Notes: generated by a model not told the origin, from the letters alone. A DNA stretch of 64,000 nt from Natronocalculus amylovorans (GCF_023638035.1 NZ_JAKRVX010000007.1:62001-126000); one strand, 5' to 3'. Shown: positions 28,712 to 36,410, counted from the stretch's first letter. Numbers and translations: made by a program.

Positions 28712-29392
28712 ATGAACGTCAGATCAGAACTCAAACAACAGTCACCAACGACGCATGCGGCAATTGCTGGTATTGCAGTTGTCGCTGTACAGGTCGCTGC
28801 GATTGTTGCGTATATTCGTATCCAGCAACCGGTGATCACCGAATACCGATCGATTGCCTACCCGTTCATTTGGATAACAGCGGGAGTTGGGACGGCAGTG
28901 TGGATCGGACAGGTGTTTGCTGGGCGGCCACGCCGGTTCCGAGGGGCAATCGTTGCCATACCGTACGTGCTGGTGCTGTTCTGGTTGAGTGGGATCATTG
29001 GCGGTCCGACAGGTACGGAAACCTTTCTCGTACAGAATGCAATGCCTGGGTGGGGGCCCATTGTGGTCTACAGCGGGAGCCTGATGAGTATCTCACTGGT
29101 TCCATTCAAGTTTGTCGGATATCTGACATTAGGATACGTTGTCTACGTAGTCGCTGCAAGTACAGCCCAGTCAGTTCGTGCAGCGGCGATCGGACTTGCC
29201 TCGTGCGTGAGTTGTACCGCGCCGCTGCTGCTTGCAGTTGCAGGGATATTCGGTGGCAACACGACTGCAATGGTTGCAACTGCGGGTTATGATATTGCGA
29301 CGATTATTTTTGTTGGGACCTTAGCGCTCCTTGCCATTGCTGCAAAACGGTCCACACATGAGCAACCCGACGTGTGTCCGGTGAGATACTAA
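28712..29392 (+). CDS. Membrane protein with CxxC in a helix, oxidase operon
   Basis: A 226-residue protein with six or seven predicted helices. The most striking feature is SCVSCTAP near residue 170, a CxxC pair followed by Pro at a helix start. This recalls the cysteine-proline segments of CcdA/DsbD proteins, and a CcdA gene follows directly (its start is the base after this stop). Similar unnamed proteins accompany ba3 operons in haloarchaea. I infer a role in thiol or copper transfer during CuA maturation, but no characterised family was recognised. The start at 28712 (MNVRSEL) is the first ATG in frame. Confidence 0.8.
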   Translation: MNVRSELKQQSPTTHAAIAGIAVVAVQVAAIVAYIRIQQPVITEYRSIAYPFIWITAGVGTAVWIGQVFAGRPRRFRGAIVAIPYVLVLFWLSGIIGGPTGTETFLVQNAMPGWGPIVVYSGSLMSISLVPFKFVGYLTLGYVVYVVAASTAQSVRAAAIGLASCVSCTAPLLLAVAGIFGGNTTAMVATAGYDIATIIFVGTLALLAIAAKRSTHEQPDVCPVRY

Positions 29393-30040
29393 ATGAGTCT
29401 CTCAAGCGAGTTGGCGTTCGCAATCGGCGCAGGGGTAGCAACGTTCTTTTCACCATGTGCCTATGCACTCTTGCCGGGGTATGTTGGCGTCTATCTGAAC
29501 GCATCCGGTGGCGAAACGCAATCAATACAGCATGACAGCATCCGTGCAATCGCTGCAGCAGCGGGGGTCATCGGAGTGTTTCTCATCGTGATTACTGCCG
29601 TTGCGGCAGTTGGAGAACCAGTCCGTGCAGTTATATCTCAGTTGGAGGTGATAACTGGTATCGGGCTCATCTTGTTTGGAATACTGCTGCTTTGGGGCGC
29701 AGATGTAGGGTGGCATACGTCACTCCCGAAACAGCGTTCTGGACTGATTGGGTTCGGAATATTTGGCGCAGTGTATGCAGTCGCGGCGATCGGCTGTGTC
29801 GCACCGCTGTTTTTCGCACTGACGCTTCGAGCGATCGAATCAGGGCTGGTGACGACGATTGCAGTTCTGGGTGCGTACGGTGGGACGATCGCCGCCCTCT
29901 TATTCGGAACGACAGTCACGATCGGACTTGGCTACGAAATTACAACAAAACAGTTTACACGATTTTCGGCCCGAGCGACCCAAATCGGTGGCGCAATACT
30001 TGTTTTTGCTGGCGTTGTGCAGCTATACCTTACGCTCTGA
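29393..30040 (+). CDS. ccdA: CcdA-type thiol-disulfide transmembrane transporter
   Basis: A 215-residue protein with six predicted helices. The two redox cysteines are in SPCAYALLPGY (helix 1) and IGCVAPLFF (helix 4), the CcdA/DsbD core signature. CcdA carries reducing power from cytoplasmic thioredoxin to outer-face proteins; clients include cytochrome c maturation and thioredoxin-like proteins that reduce Sco and CuA cysteines. A TlpA-like thioredoxin and Sco at 32-34 kb are suitable partners. It starts directly after the previous gene. Its end overlaps the convergent nosL gene by 11 bases. Confidence 0.92.
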   Translation: MSLSSELAFAIGAGVATFFSPCAYALLPGYVGVYLNASGGETQSIQHDSIRAIAAAAGVIGVFLIVITAVAAVGEPVRAVISQLEVITGIGLILFGILLLWGADVGWHTSLPKQRSGLIGFGIFGAVYAVAAIGCVAPLFFALTLRAIESGLVTTIAVLGAYGGTIAALLFGTTVTIGLGYEITTKQFTRFSARATQIGGAILVFAGVVQLYLTL

Positions 30041-30608
30041 CACTATCAATCAGCTCTCGATCGATATCTGTTGCAGCAATAACACTGCCACCGTATTCGG
30101 AGGCAAACTCCTCAGCGTCATCCTCATCGCTAAACGGAATTACGTCGGGACCCATTGCACCAAGGACGTCACTTCCTGCAACAACAAACAGTTGGGATTC
30201 TTGCACATACGCATCCGCTGAAAGATGCGCGGAGATAGATGGTTCAGAATCACCGCTCACATCGTAGGAAACAGCAGTATAGTCGGTTAGATATGTCACA
30301 CGTGGGTTCCACCCTTCATCTTCGCGGTCGAAGCGGTATGTGTACGTACAGGTCCCACTACAAAACCACGCGGGGCCATCTCTGTCCGCAGGCTCGTCTT
30401 CAAAAAACACCTGCCCTGTCGGCCCAGGGTGCTCCTCGATAACCATCCCACACGCATCACAGGATTGTCCATCATCAAGCGAGATCGCAGCCGGTAGCTC
30501 TTCGCTCTCACCAGTACAACCCGCAAGCGCAAGTGTCAATCCACCAGCGGCAAGCGTGACAACTGAACGACGGCTGACTGACAGCTGGTCAGACGGTTGA
30601 TCAACCAT
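30030..30608 (-). CDS. nosL: NosL copper-binding lipoprotein
   Basis: A 192-residue exported lipoprotein. The N terminus has a Tat-like SRRSVV and a lipobox LAGC (about residue 30). The NosL copper motif CDACGM is at about residues 46-51, followed by a conserved FCSGTCTYTY segment and a C-terminal VIPFSDEDDAEEF region. NosL binds Cu+ and donates it to NosZ; here no nosZ is visible. The gene is alone on the minus strand, convergent with ccdA. Its upstream region contains a tacaatac half-site (30647-30654) resembling those before tusA and sco, which is too short to rely on. Confidence 0.93.
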   Translation of the reverse strand: MVDQPSDQLSVSRRSVVTLAAGGLTLALAGCTGESEELPAAISLDDGQSCDACGMVIEEHPGPTGQVFFEDEPADRDGPAWFCSGTCTYTYRFDREDEGWNPRVTYLTDYTAVSYDVSGDSEPSISAHLSADAYVQESQLFVVAGSDVLGAMGPDVIPFSDEDDAEEFASEYGGSVIAATDIDRELIDSVRA

Positions 30609-30748
30609 GTAGATACTAGTCGGCAGAAGTGTTTAACAGATCTGGTACAATACTCTAAACTCAGTAACCCGCAGGGATACCGATTTGACAGCTACGTATA
30701 GAATCTCATACGTTATACAAATATATCGGTAGGTTACATAGTTATTAT

Positions 30749-30758
30749 ATTGCACAAT
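30749..30758. promoter_or_regulatory. Inverted repeat ATTG-CA-CAAT upstream of TauE operon
   Basis: A 10-base core with 4-bp arms, in the AT-rich promoter region about 95 bases before the small gene at 30853. The core matches those at 22079 and 32069 except for strand of the central pair. Confidence 0.45.
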
Positions 30759-30852
30759 TTCTACAAAACTGTTATTAGCAGTGGCCGGGTATACTCCACT
30801 AGATAGAAACAATGAGTTCACAACAATGGCGTATTTGTGGGGTATTTGTACA

Positions 30853-31005
30853 ATGATCGAGCTATCAACGCTCCCTGCGACCGTCCAAGCGCTCCTCTTT
30901 GTTGGGGTGATTTTATTTGAGGCTGTGTTTCTCTATGTGGGATACGGCGCGATCGAAAAGGTAGCCGGATCAAGAATCAAACGCGCAATAACGAGAGGGG
31001 AGTAA
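30853..31005 (+). CDS. Small single-helix membrane protein (DUF7512-like)
   Basis: A 50-residue protein with one transmembrane helix (about 11-33, LLFVGVILFEAVFLYVGYGA) and a basic tail. Small proteins with the pattern EAVFLYVGYGAIE precede TauE-type transporters in haloarchaea, and I recognise it as one of that DUF7512-like group. Its stop overlaps the TauE start (TAATG), so the two are coupled and the small protein may be a subunit. A start at 30826 is also possible and would add nine residues. Confidence 0.65.
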   Translation: MIELSTLPATVQALLFVGVILFEAVFLYVGYGAIEKVAGSRIKRAITRGE

Positions 31006-32024
31006 TGGAGCTATTTGGGCTGACAATCGGGTTACTACTGCTGTTCGTGAGCTTTGGCTTCATGGTTGGCGTGCTGTTTGGGTTCTTTGGGATGGGTGGG
31101 GCGTTTTTAATCACACCAACACTGCTCATCCTCGGCTATCCAGCCCGCGTTGCGATCGGAAGCGGATTAGCGTTCTACTTCGGTACCTCTGTCATCGCCG
31201 TGATCAAACACTATGATATTGGACAAGTAGATTACAAACTTGGTGCGATACTGTTCGTTGGTCTGACGATCGGGATCGAGGGAGGGAGACGGCTAGTATT
31301 CTCACTGGAGCGTATTGGTATTGCAGAGCTTGTCACCGGCGTTGCGTACGTCTTTCTCCTCGCAGGTATCGGTCTGTTATTCCTCCGCCGTGCACGCAAT
31401 ATTGCAGCTGATGAGTCTGACGAAGATGAAACAAACGGGGATGATATTCCACCGATGGCAACAACACTTCAATCCTACAACATTCCGCCAATGGTCTCAC
31501 TCACTGCAGGTGGAAGCGCATCTGCATGGACGATCTCAGGTGTTGGTGGAACCATTGGGTTAGTATCCGGGTTCCTCGGTGTCGGTGGCGGGTTTATTCG
31601 AATGCCAGCGATCTACTATCTGATTGGAACGCCACTTGCCGTTGCAGTTGGAACCAGTCTCTTCGCTGGGCTCTTTTCAGGGGCGTATGGAACATTCACC
31701 TACGGAGCTGCTGGCGGAATCGACCTTGCAGTAATCACGCCACTTCTTGTTGGGAGTGCACTTGGGGCTCGAATTGGCTCTGCAGCGACGACGGTTGTCA
31801 ACGAAGATGATGTTATCATCTACTTTGCAGCAATGATGCTACTTGCCAGTGCAGCCATCGCCCTCAGTGAACTTGGTAACTGGCTCGAGATTGAGCCACT
31901 GAACACGCTAAGTGTGATTTTGCTCGTTGGGTCCGCGTTCTTTGTCGGGTCGATGATTATCTATCACGTCATCAAATCAATGCGAAAAACGGGAGGAGAG
32001 CTGCAACAGAATCCGTCTCACTGA
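31005..32024 (+). CDS. TauE/SafE-family anion or sulfur-compound transporter
   Basis: A 339-residue permease with about eight helices in two homologous halves (PF01925 type). The repeated signatures are GFFGMGGAFLITPTL near the start and GFLGVGGGFIRMPAI near residue 190. A charged loop of acidic residues separates the halves (about 135-160). Family members export sulfite, sulfoacetate or thiosulfate-like compounds. With TusA and DsrE2 upstream in the island, sulfur-compound transport is a sensible guess, but no substrate is encoded in the sequence. It is translationally coupled to the small gene before it. Confidence 0.9.
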   Translation: MELFGLTIGLLLLFVSFGFMVGVLFGFFGMGGAFLITPTLLILGYPARVAIGSGLAFYFGTSVIAVIKHYDIGQVDYKLGAILFVGLTIGIEGGRRLVFSLERIGIAELVTGVAYVFLLAGIGLLFLRRARNIAADESDEDETNGDDIPPMATTLQSYNIPPMVSLTAGGSASAWTISGVGGTIGLVSGFLGVGGGFIRMPAIYYLIGTPLAVAVGTSLFAGLFSGAYGTFTYGAAGGIDLAVITPLLVGSALGARIGSAATTVVNEDDVIIYFAAMMLLASAAIALSELGNWLEIEPLNTLSVILLVGSAFFVGSMIIYHVIKSMRKTGGELQQNPSH

Positions 32025-32068
32025 AACGTTTCGACAGGCGAACCAATGACTACTTTTTCGTTGGCAAC

Positions 32069-32078
32069 ATTGTGCAAT
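32069..32078. promoter_or_regulatory. Inverted repeat ATTG-TG-CAAT at the sco start
   Basis: The 10-base core is identical to that at 22079-22088 before tusA and ends two bases before the sco ATG. A GTG two bases inside it is in frame, but a start there would put the site inside the gene, so the ATG at 32081 is preferred. Confidence 0.5.
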
Positions 32079-32080
32079 AT

Positions 32081-32758
32081 ATGCAACGGCGACAGTATCT
32101 CAAGACTGGAAGTGCAGTCACACTCGGGGCTACAGTAGCGGGGTGTCTTGGCGGGCTATTTGACCCCGGCCCCGAGAATGTCGTCCTTTCGGAGCCAGAA
32201 GACCAGGGAGCAGAGAGTAGCTCGCTTGCATATCCGGCATATGGAGAGCCGCTACCGGATTTCTCACTTCCAGATCCGTTTACTGATGAGCCGTTTCGTC
32301 CCGAAGAGATGGATGAGCCGTTCTTATGTACGTCATTCTATGCATTCTGTCCTGCAGAGTGTGTGTTACTGCTTGGATCATTTGCCAATGTACAGGCAGC
32401 GCTCGATGCTGAAGGGCTGCGTGATGAGATCGGACTCGTCGCAATTACATTTGACCCCGAACGCGACACGCCGGAGGCACTTTCCGAGCATGCAGAGATG
32501 ATTGGAATCGATTATGAACACGAAATGTGGCGGTATCTTCGACCAGCTGACGATGCAGAAGCCAAAGCGATCGTTGAAGAGCGCCTCGGGCTTGGATTTG
32601 AGAAGGTTGGCGGTGGAGATGCGTATGATTTTAATCACCTCACAATTACATTCCTCGTAAACCCAGACACTGTTGTTGAGCGTGCCTACCGAGGCGATCG
32701 ACTGGATGTTGATCGCGTCGTAAGTGATCTGACAACGGTACATGAAAGCTACCAGTAG
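32081..32758 (+). CDS. SCO1/SenC-type copper chaperone
   Basis: A 225-residue exported lipoprotein. The N terminus has a Tat-type RRQYLKTG and a lipobox VAGC (about 20). The copper site is the CxxxC in FCPAEC and a later His in NHLTITF, which together bind copper in Sco proteins. Sco loads and reduces the CuA centre of cytochrome oxidase subunit II, and the only CuA protein in view is the subunit II at 26209. The start at 32081 gives a proper Tat signal. An UreH/DsbD_2-type membrane protein follows after eight bases and a TlpA-like protein after that. Confidence 0.92.
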   Translation: MQRRQYLKTGSAVTLGATVAGCLGGLFDPGPENVVLSEPEDQGAESSSLAYPAYGEPLPDFSLPDPFTDEPFRPEEMDEPFLCTSFYAFCPAECVLLLGSFANVQAALDAEGLRDEIGLVAITFDPERDTPEALSEHAEMIGIDYEHEMWRYLRPADDAEAKAIVEERLGLGFEKVGGGDAYDFNHLTITFLVNPDTVVERAYRGDRLDVDRVVSDLTTVHESYQ

Positions 32759-32766
32759 ACGTTGAA

Positions 32767-33591
32767 ATGCAACTACAAACCGTACTCCACACGTGTACAG
32801 CCACTGAGACGGCGGGAATATTTGATGGAGCCGCCGTCGGGTTGGGTGTCTTTTTTCTCATTGGACTCTTCGGTGGTGCACACTGTCTTGGCATGTGTGG
32901 ACCGCTTGTGACGACATATAGCGATCGGCTTCGGAAACAAGAGCGCGCAAAACGATCGGATACGCTCTCACTGTTTGCAGTTCGACAGCATGCATTATTT
33001 AATCTCGGTCGGACAGCAAGCTATGCAACGATCGGTGCACTGTTTGGCCTCGCAGGAGCGGCGCTCACGGTTTCTGTCGAACAAACCACAACCATCCTCC
33101 GTGAGGTGAATATTGTCGTCGGCCTGATCATTGGGACCGCGATTATTGCAGCAGGACTACACTATCTGTTCCGTGGACAAGTCCTCGCATTACCTGGAGA
33201 GTCGCTACTGAGACCGATTACACAGGCAGTCCAAACACGCTTGATGACACGGGTTGATGCCTCTGTTGGAAATACCCGGATCGTTGGGCTCGGCGCACTG
33301 CACGGGCTACTTCCGTGTCCACTTCTCTACCCCGCGTTTCTGTATGCGTTCGTGCAAGCGTCACCGCTTGGTGGAGCCGTTGTGTTGGCAGTGTTAGGAA
33401 TTGGGACAATCCCAGCCCTGTTCATCTATGGGACGCTCTTTCAGTCGCTTTCGGTGGAAGTCCGAATGAAGCTCCATCGAGTGCTTGGTGTCGTGTTCAT
33501 CCTCTTGGGTTATATACCGCTTCAACACGCGCTCATGCTGATGGGGATCCATCTACCGCATCCACCGATTCCATTCTATCAGCCATTATGA
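32767..33591 (+). CDS. UreH/DsbD_2-type membrane protein of oxidase clusters
   Basis: A 274-residue polytopic protein with six or seven helices. The signature GGAHCLGMCGPLV in the first helix and GLLPCPLLYPAF in the middle are those of the membrane family often named sulfite exporter TauE/SafE (PF13386), found beside cbb3 oxidase copper genes in bacteria. It is thought to act in metal or thiol transfer; a direct function is not proven. The conserved Cys-x-Gly-Met-Cys could bind copper. It lies eight bases after sco and 31 bases before the TlpA-like gene, so the three probably form one operon. Confidence 0.85.
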   Translation: MQLQTVLHTCTATETAGIFDGAAVGLGVFFLIGLFGGAHCLGMCGPLVTTYSDRLRKQERAKRSDTLSLFAVRQHALFNLGRTASYATIGALFGLAGAALTVSVEQTTTILREVNIVVGLIIGTAIIAAGLHYLFRGQVLALPGESLLRPITQAVQTRLMTRVDASVGNTRIVGLGALHGLLPCPLLYPAFLYAFVQASPLGGAVVLAVLGIGTIPALFIYGTLFQSLSVEVRMKLHRVLGVVFILLGYIPLQHALMLMGIHLPHPPIPFYQPL

Positions 33592-33622
33592 TCAACCAGA
33601 GCCAGTTATCAGGAGAGACACA

Positions 33623-34144
33623 ATGAATCGGCGGCAGCTACTTGCAGGGATGATCGGAGCCACAACCGTCGGTGGAGGATGGCTCTGGACCCAACGGAGC
33701 GATCGTGGCGGCGAAAAACGGCTGGAGCCAACAGCTGTAGAGACGATCGACGCAACAGGAAGCACTTCGGGAACGGTTGAAATACCGACCATGGATTCGC
33801 CTGTGTTACTCGAGTTTTTTGCAACATGGTGTGACGAGTGTCGTGAGTTTATGCCAACGCTCGCTGATGTACATGCGTCGCACGGTGACCGCGTGACGTT
33901 TATATCGGTCACAACGGAGCCAGTCGGATTTTCGATCGAAGAATCGGACGTACAAGACTGGTGGGAGTCACATGAAGGCTCGTGGACTGTTGGTATCGAC
34001 CCACGGCTGACGCTTTCGGAGAAACTAGACGTGACATCGGTCCCGACAACGGTTCTCATCGATCGGGATGGAACGATCCGGGGACAAAAAACAAGTGCAC
34101 AAAACGAACGGGAGTTAGAAGCATTCCTCGAACCGGTACTGTAG
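33623..34144 (+). CDS. TlpA-like exported thioredoxin-fold protein
   Basis: A 173-residue protein with a Tat-type signal (NRRQLLAGM) and a thioredoxin fold. The active site is WCDEC in LEFFATWCDEC, and the cis-Pro region reads SVPTTVLID. TlpA proteins reduce disulfides on Sco and on apo-CuA subunit II and are themselves reduced by CcdA/DsbD-type carriers; CcdA lies at 29393. The gene is the last of the sco operon. Between the central strands FISVTTEPVG matches the peroxiredoxin-like TlpA insertion. Confidence 0.9.
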   Translation: MNRRQLLAGMIGATTVGGGWLWTQRSDRGGEKRLEPTAVETIDATGSTSGTVEIPTMDSPVLLEFFATWCDECREFMPTLADVHASHGDRVTFISVTTEPVGFSIEESDVQDWWESHEGSWTVGIDPRLTLSEKLDVTSVPTTVLIDRDGTIRGQKTSAQNERELEAFLEPVL

Positions 34145-34195
34145 TATTACCAGATTCTGAGAAAGCGCTACGATAGTTATGCCTATTTCATTCAT

Positions 34196-34207
34196 TACTG
34201 TACAGTA
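34196..34207. promoter_or_regulatory. Palindrome TACTGTACAGTA at start of small membrane gene
   Basis: A perfect 12-base palindrome whose last base is the A of the ATG at 34207. Placement across a start codon fits a repressor or a leaderless start; no other copy was noticed. Confidence 0.35.
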
Positions 34208-34455
34208 TGGGATACGCAACTGAAACACCGTCGCAGGGATACACAGTAGATAGCCTGTTTGTACTGATACGGCTTGCACTCGTTGCACTGTCAACCGTGA
34301 TTTTCGGAGTCGTACTATACTACTCAGTGGATTTGACGCTGGTACACGGCATATTCTCACCACCAGTTGTTAGCACAGTATTTTTCACCGCGTTCGTCGG
34401 GGTTGTGTATCTGTTAGTATCGCAAATTGCCGAACAAACCATACAACAAGCGTAA
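34207..34455 (+). CDS. Small membrane protein, two helices (82 aa)
   Basis: An 82-residue protein with two predicted helices (about 20-40 and 53-73). No family was recognised. It follows the TlpA-like gene by 62 bases and faces a UspA gene convergently, with seven bases between the ends. Composition and clean boundaries support it, but nothing points to a function beyond association with the respiration island. Confidence 0.6.
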   Translation: MGYATETPSQGYTVDSLFVLIRLALVALSTVIFGVVLYYSVDLTLVHGIFSPPVVSTVFFTAFVGVVYLLVSQIAEQTIQQA

Positions 34456-34462
34456 CACGATT

Positions 34463-34903
34463 TTATTTTGGTGGACACACCGTAACCGGAACTGAACTCT
34501 GTCGAAGCAGCGCATCGGTTGTACTCCCAAGCAATGCGCGTTCAAGCGATCGGCCAGCATCACGGCCATGTGATCCAACAAAGATTGCGTCAATATCATT
34601 TCGATCGGCATACTGCAGCAGTACAGTTGCTGGTTTCCCCTCGTGAATTGACGTTCGGAATGAGACGTCGTGTTCGATTGCAGCAGACTCAATCCTTGCG
34701 AGCGCATCCTCACCAACCGAAGCCAAGTCCGATCGAATCACGTCTGGATCGATGATGTCATTATCGTACTCTCGACGTGTGTCTATCACATAGACGGCAT
34801 GAATACAGCCGTTGACTGCTGCTGCCAACTCGATCGCCTGTCTGGCTCCATTCAATGACTGCTCAGAACCATCAATACCAATGAGAATCTGGTCGTATGC
34901 CAT
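34463..34903 (-). CDS. UspA-family universal stress protein
   Basis: A 146-residue single-domain UspA protein. It opens with QILIGIDGSEQS and carries the ATP-binding loop FVGSHGRDAGRSLERALLGSTTD followed by VPVTVCPP. The start at 34903 was chosen because the extra 15 codons upstream do not look coding and because the conserved strand begins here. UspA proteins bind ATP or AMP and modulate stress survival; no partner is obvious. Located at the end of the respiration island, facing away from DoxX. Confidence 0.9.
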   Translation of the reverse strand: MAYDQILIGIDGSEQSLNGARQAIELAAAVNGCIHAVYVIDTRREYDNDIIDPDVIRSDLASVGEDALARIESAAIEHDVSFRTSIHEGKPATVLLQYADRNDIDAIFVGSHGRDAGRSLERALLGSTTDALLRQSSVPVTVCPPK

Positions 34904-35087
34904 AATACGAGACTCTACGCGGGCAGTGATGAACAGTATTGCCCTCAAATTTCAATAACACACTGATGAGAGTATTTAAACACCCCTGATATCGGGGATA
35001 AATATCGTGATATACCCACGTGCTGAGAAACGGATATTGGTTATATGGGGGTCTCAGCCATCTGTACTACCATAGGAGAGACTTACG

Positions 35088-35654
35088 ATGTCAACTACAA
35101 CCAACAACCGACTCGAAAGCCGCCTCGCTGGAATTACCCTCGAAGGTGAACCGCACTCGCTCTCGGCATGGTTTGTCGTTGCGCTCAGACTCGTCATGGG
35201 TGGAATGATACTCTTTGCCGGCCTCGGTAAATTTGCCTTTATCAGCGGCGAATCGTTCAACGCCTCGGGCTACCTTGTCCACGGTGTTGACGCTGCAAGC
35301 CCTGTCAGCGGGCTCTACGCTGCCATGGCCGCAAGCCCCGCGCTCATGGAAATTGTAAACGTCATGATCCCTGTCACGCAGGTGCTCATCGGTGTGGCAC
35401 TCATCTTCGGCGGCTTCGTCCGACTCGCCGCCCTCGGGGGCGCACTTCAGATGTTCGCCTTCTACCTCGGCGGCTGGGAGGGACAACTGCTCGCAACCTT
35501 CGACTCAACCCTCATCTACGCGATCGTCTTCCTCGCGATCGCCGCCTTCGGTGCAGGTCGAATCCTGGGCGCGGACAAGTACATCGAACAGCTGAAAATC
35601 AGCGGTGAACCGCTGGTTGAGAAATACCCGAAAATGCAGTACCTCCTCGGCTGA
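35088..35654 (+). CDS. DoxX-family membrane protein
   Basis: A 188-residue protein with four predicted helices. The signature LRLVMGGMILFAGLGKF of the first helix and the following GYLVHGVDA segment are typical of DoxX/DoxD proteins, some of which are quinone-reducing subunits of thiosulfate oxidoreductase in acidophilic archaea; most others are unassigned. Codon use is distinctly richer in C and G than in the neighbours (many CTC, GCC, ATC codons), which suggests strong expression or recent transfer. A typical upstream AGGAG (about 35072) supports the start. Confidence 0.88.
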   Translation: MSTTTNNRLESRLAGITLEGEPHSLSAWFVVALRLVMGGMILFAGLGKFAFISGESFNASGYLVHGVDAASPVSGLYAAMAASPALMEIVNVMIPVTQVLIGVALIFGGFVRLAALGGALQMFAFYLGGWEGQLLATFDSTLIYAIVFLAIAAFGAGRILGADKYIEQLKISGEPLVEKYPKMQYLLG

Positions 35655-35717
35655 GCGTACTGATTCACACCCGCATCGATGCGGTGTCACGAAGAATACA
35701 GACGGGAGGCAACGGCA

Positions 35718-35999
35718 ATGACAGCAGCCACAGTCTCAACATATGAACTTACAACGCTGGATACAGCAGACGAAATGTGGCTCACGGAGTGGCTCTTGCA
35801 GTGGCTTGAGTGTCCGAATGTGACAAGCGTCTCCGTCACACGAGATGAGACACAAACAGGAACTGCAGTAACCGTTGCTGTATCCGCACAGCCAACAGAC
35901 GTACAGCCAACGAAAACGAAATGTAACCGACAGCTTTCGGATGCACTCCGTAAGTATGTCAGAGCGGTATCGGCATCCGATCGGCTTCAGAATAGCTGA
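35718..35999 (+). CDS. Hypothetical acidic protein (93 aa)
   Basis: A 93-residue protein beginning MTAATVSTYELTT. A GGGAGG stretch nine bases upstream supports the ATG at 35718. The body has an EMWLTEWLLQWLE helix and a Thr/Val-rich middle, likely two beta strands. No family was recognised. It follows DoxX by 63 bases and precedes the transposon relic at 36036. The product is soluble by appearance. Confidence 0.6.
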   Translation: MTAATVSTYELTTLDTADEMWLTEWLLQWLECPNVTSVSVTRDETQTGTAVTVAVSAQPTDVQPTKTKCNRQLSDALRKYVRAVSASDRLQNS

Positions 36000-36035
36000 T
36001 TGTGGATGCGATTTTATTGTTTTTATCGGCGGTCA

Positions 36036-36400
36036 AGGAGAATACCCCGAGGCTTGAGGTCGGGGATGAATCCGACAACTCGGATATAAACCACTAAATG
36101 CAAAAAACTCGAAGGAGGAATCGTGACGGTAGCACTCATTGACCGTGGTCTGCTGGACAATAACACGTCCGACTATAGTTGATTTCGCCGCCGGCATCGA
36201 ATAGGAGTGGGAGACTCCGAATCCACGTCCCCAGAAATCTTCGATTTCTGGTGTGCAAACGAATCGCTACGCGATTCGTTAACGCCTGTGGAGACTGGAA
36301 CCCCTGTGTCTGCTGTGGATACAAGTTCCGTCGCAGAAACAGGAAATCCACGCTGTGAGGCTGGAAGCCCCGACCCTTGAGGTCGGGGTTCTTCACAATT
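36036..36400 (+). mobile_element. Internally deleted IS1341/IS605-type (TnpB-only) element
   Basis: About 365 bases holding both ends of a TnpB-type element and little else. On the left is a CCCCGA/TCGGGG hairpin (36041-36061), a promoter-like tataaa (36085-36090), a GGAGG ribosome site (36114-36118) and a GTG at 36123. On the right are the last codons of tnpB and a second hairpin CCCCGACC-CTTGA-GGTCGGGG (36369-36389), which marks the right end and the omega-RNA region in these elements. The central part of the gene is missing. Non-autonomous derivatives like this are known in haloarchaea (PATE-type); movement would need TnpA from elsewhere. Confidence 0.7.
36123..36380 (+). pseudogene. Remnant of tnpB (start fused to 3' end)
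   Basis: Reading from GTG at 36123, 19 codons run to a TGA at 36180-36182; the same frame then continues for 66 codons to a TGA at 36378. The second part contains SPEIFDFW, NESLRDSLTPVETG, VDTSSVAETG and EAGSPDP, which is the typical C-terminal tail of haloarchaeal IS1341-type TnpB. The RuvC-like catalytic core and zinc finger are missing, so this cannot be a working nuclease. The in-frame TGA is a later mutation or marks the deletion joint. Confidence 0.7.
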
Positions 36401-36410
36401 ATAACAGACG

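Noticed and set aside
18432-30608. Complete denitrification cluster
   Set aside because: NosDFY and NosL are present but no nosZ, nar, nir or nor gene is in the window, so the region cannot be called a denitrification cluster.
30633-30821. 62-codon minus-strand frame upstream of nosL
   Set aside because: Sits in promoter-like AT-rich DNA and has no acidic composition.
36123-36380. Functional TnpB nuclease
   Set aside because: Only the first 19 and last 66 codons remain, with an in-frame stop and no RuvC core.
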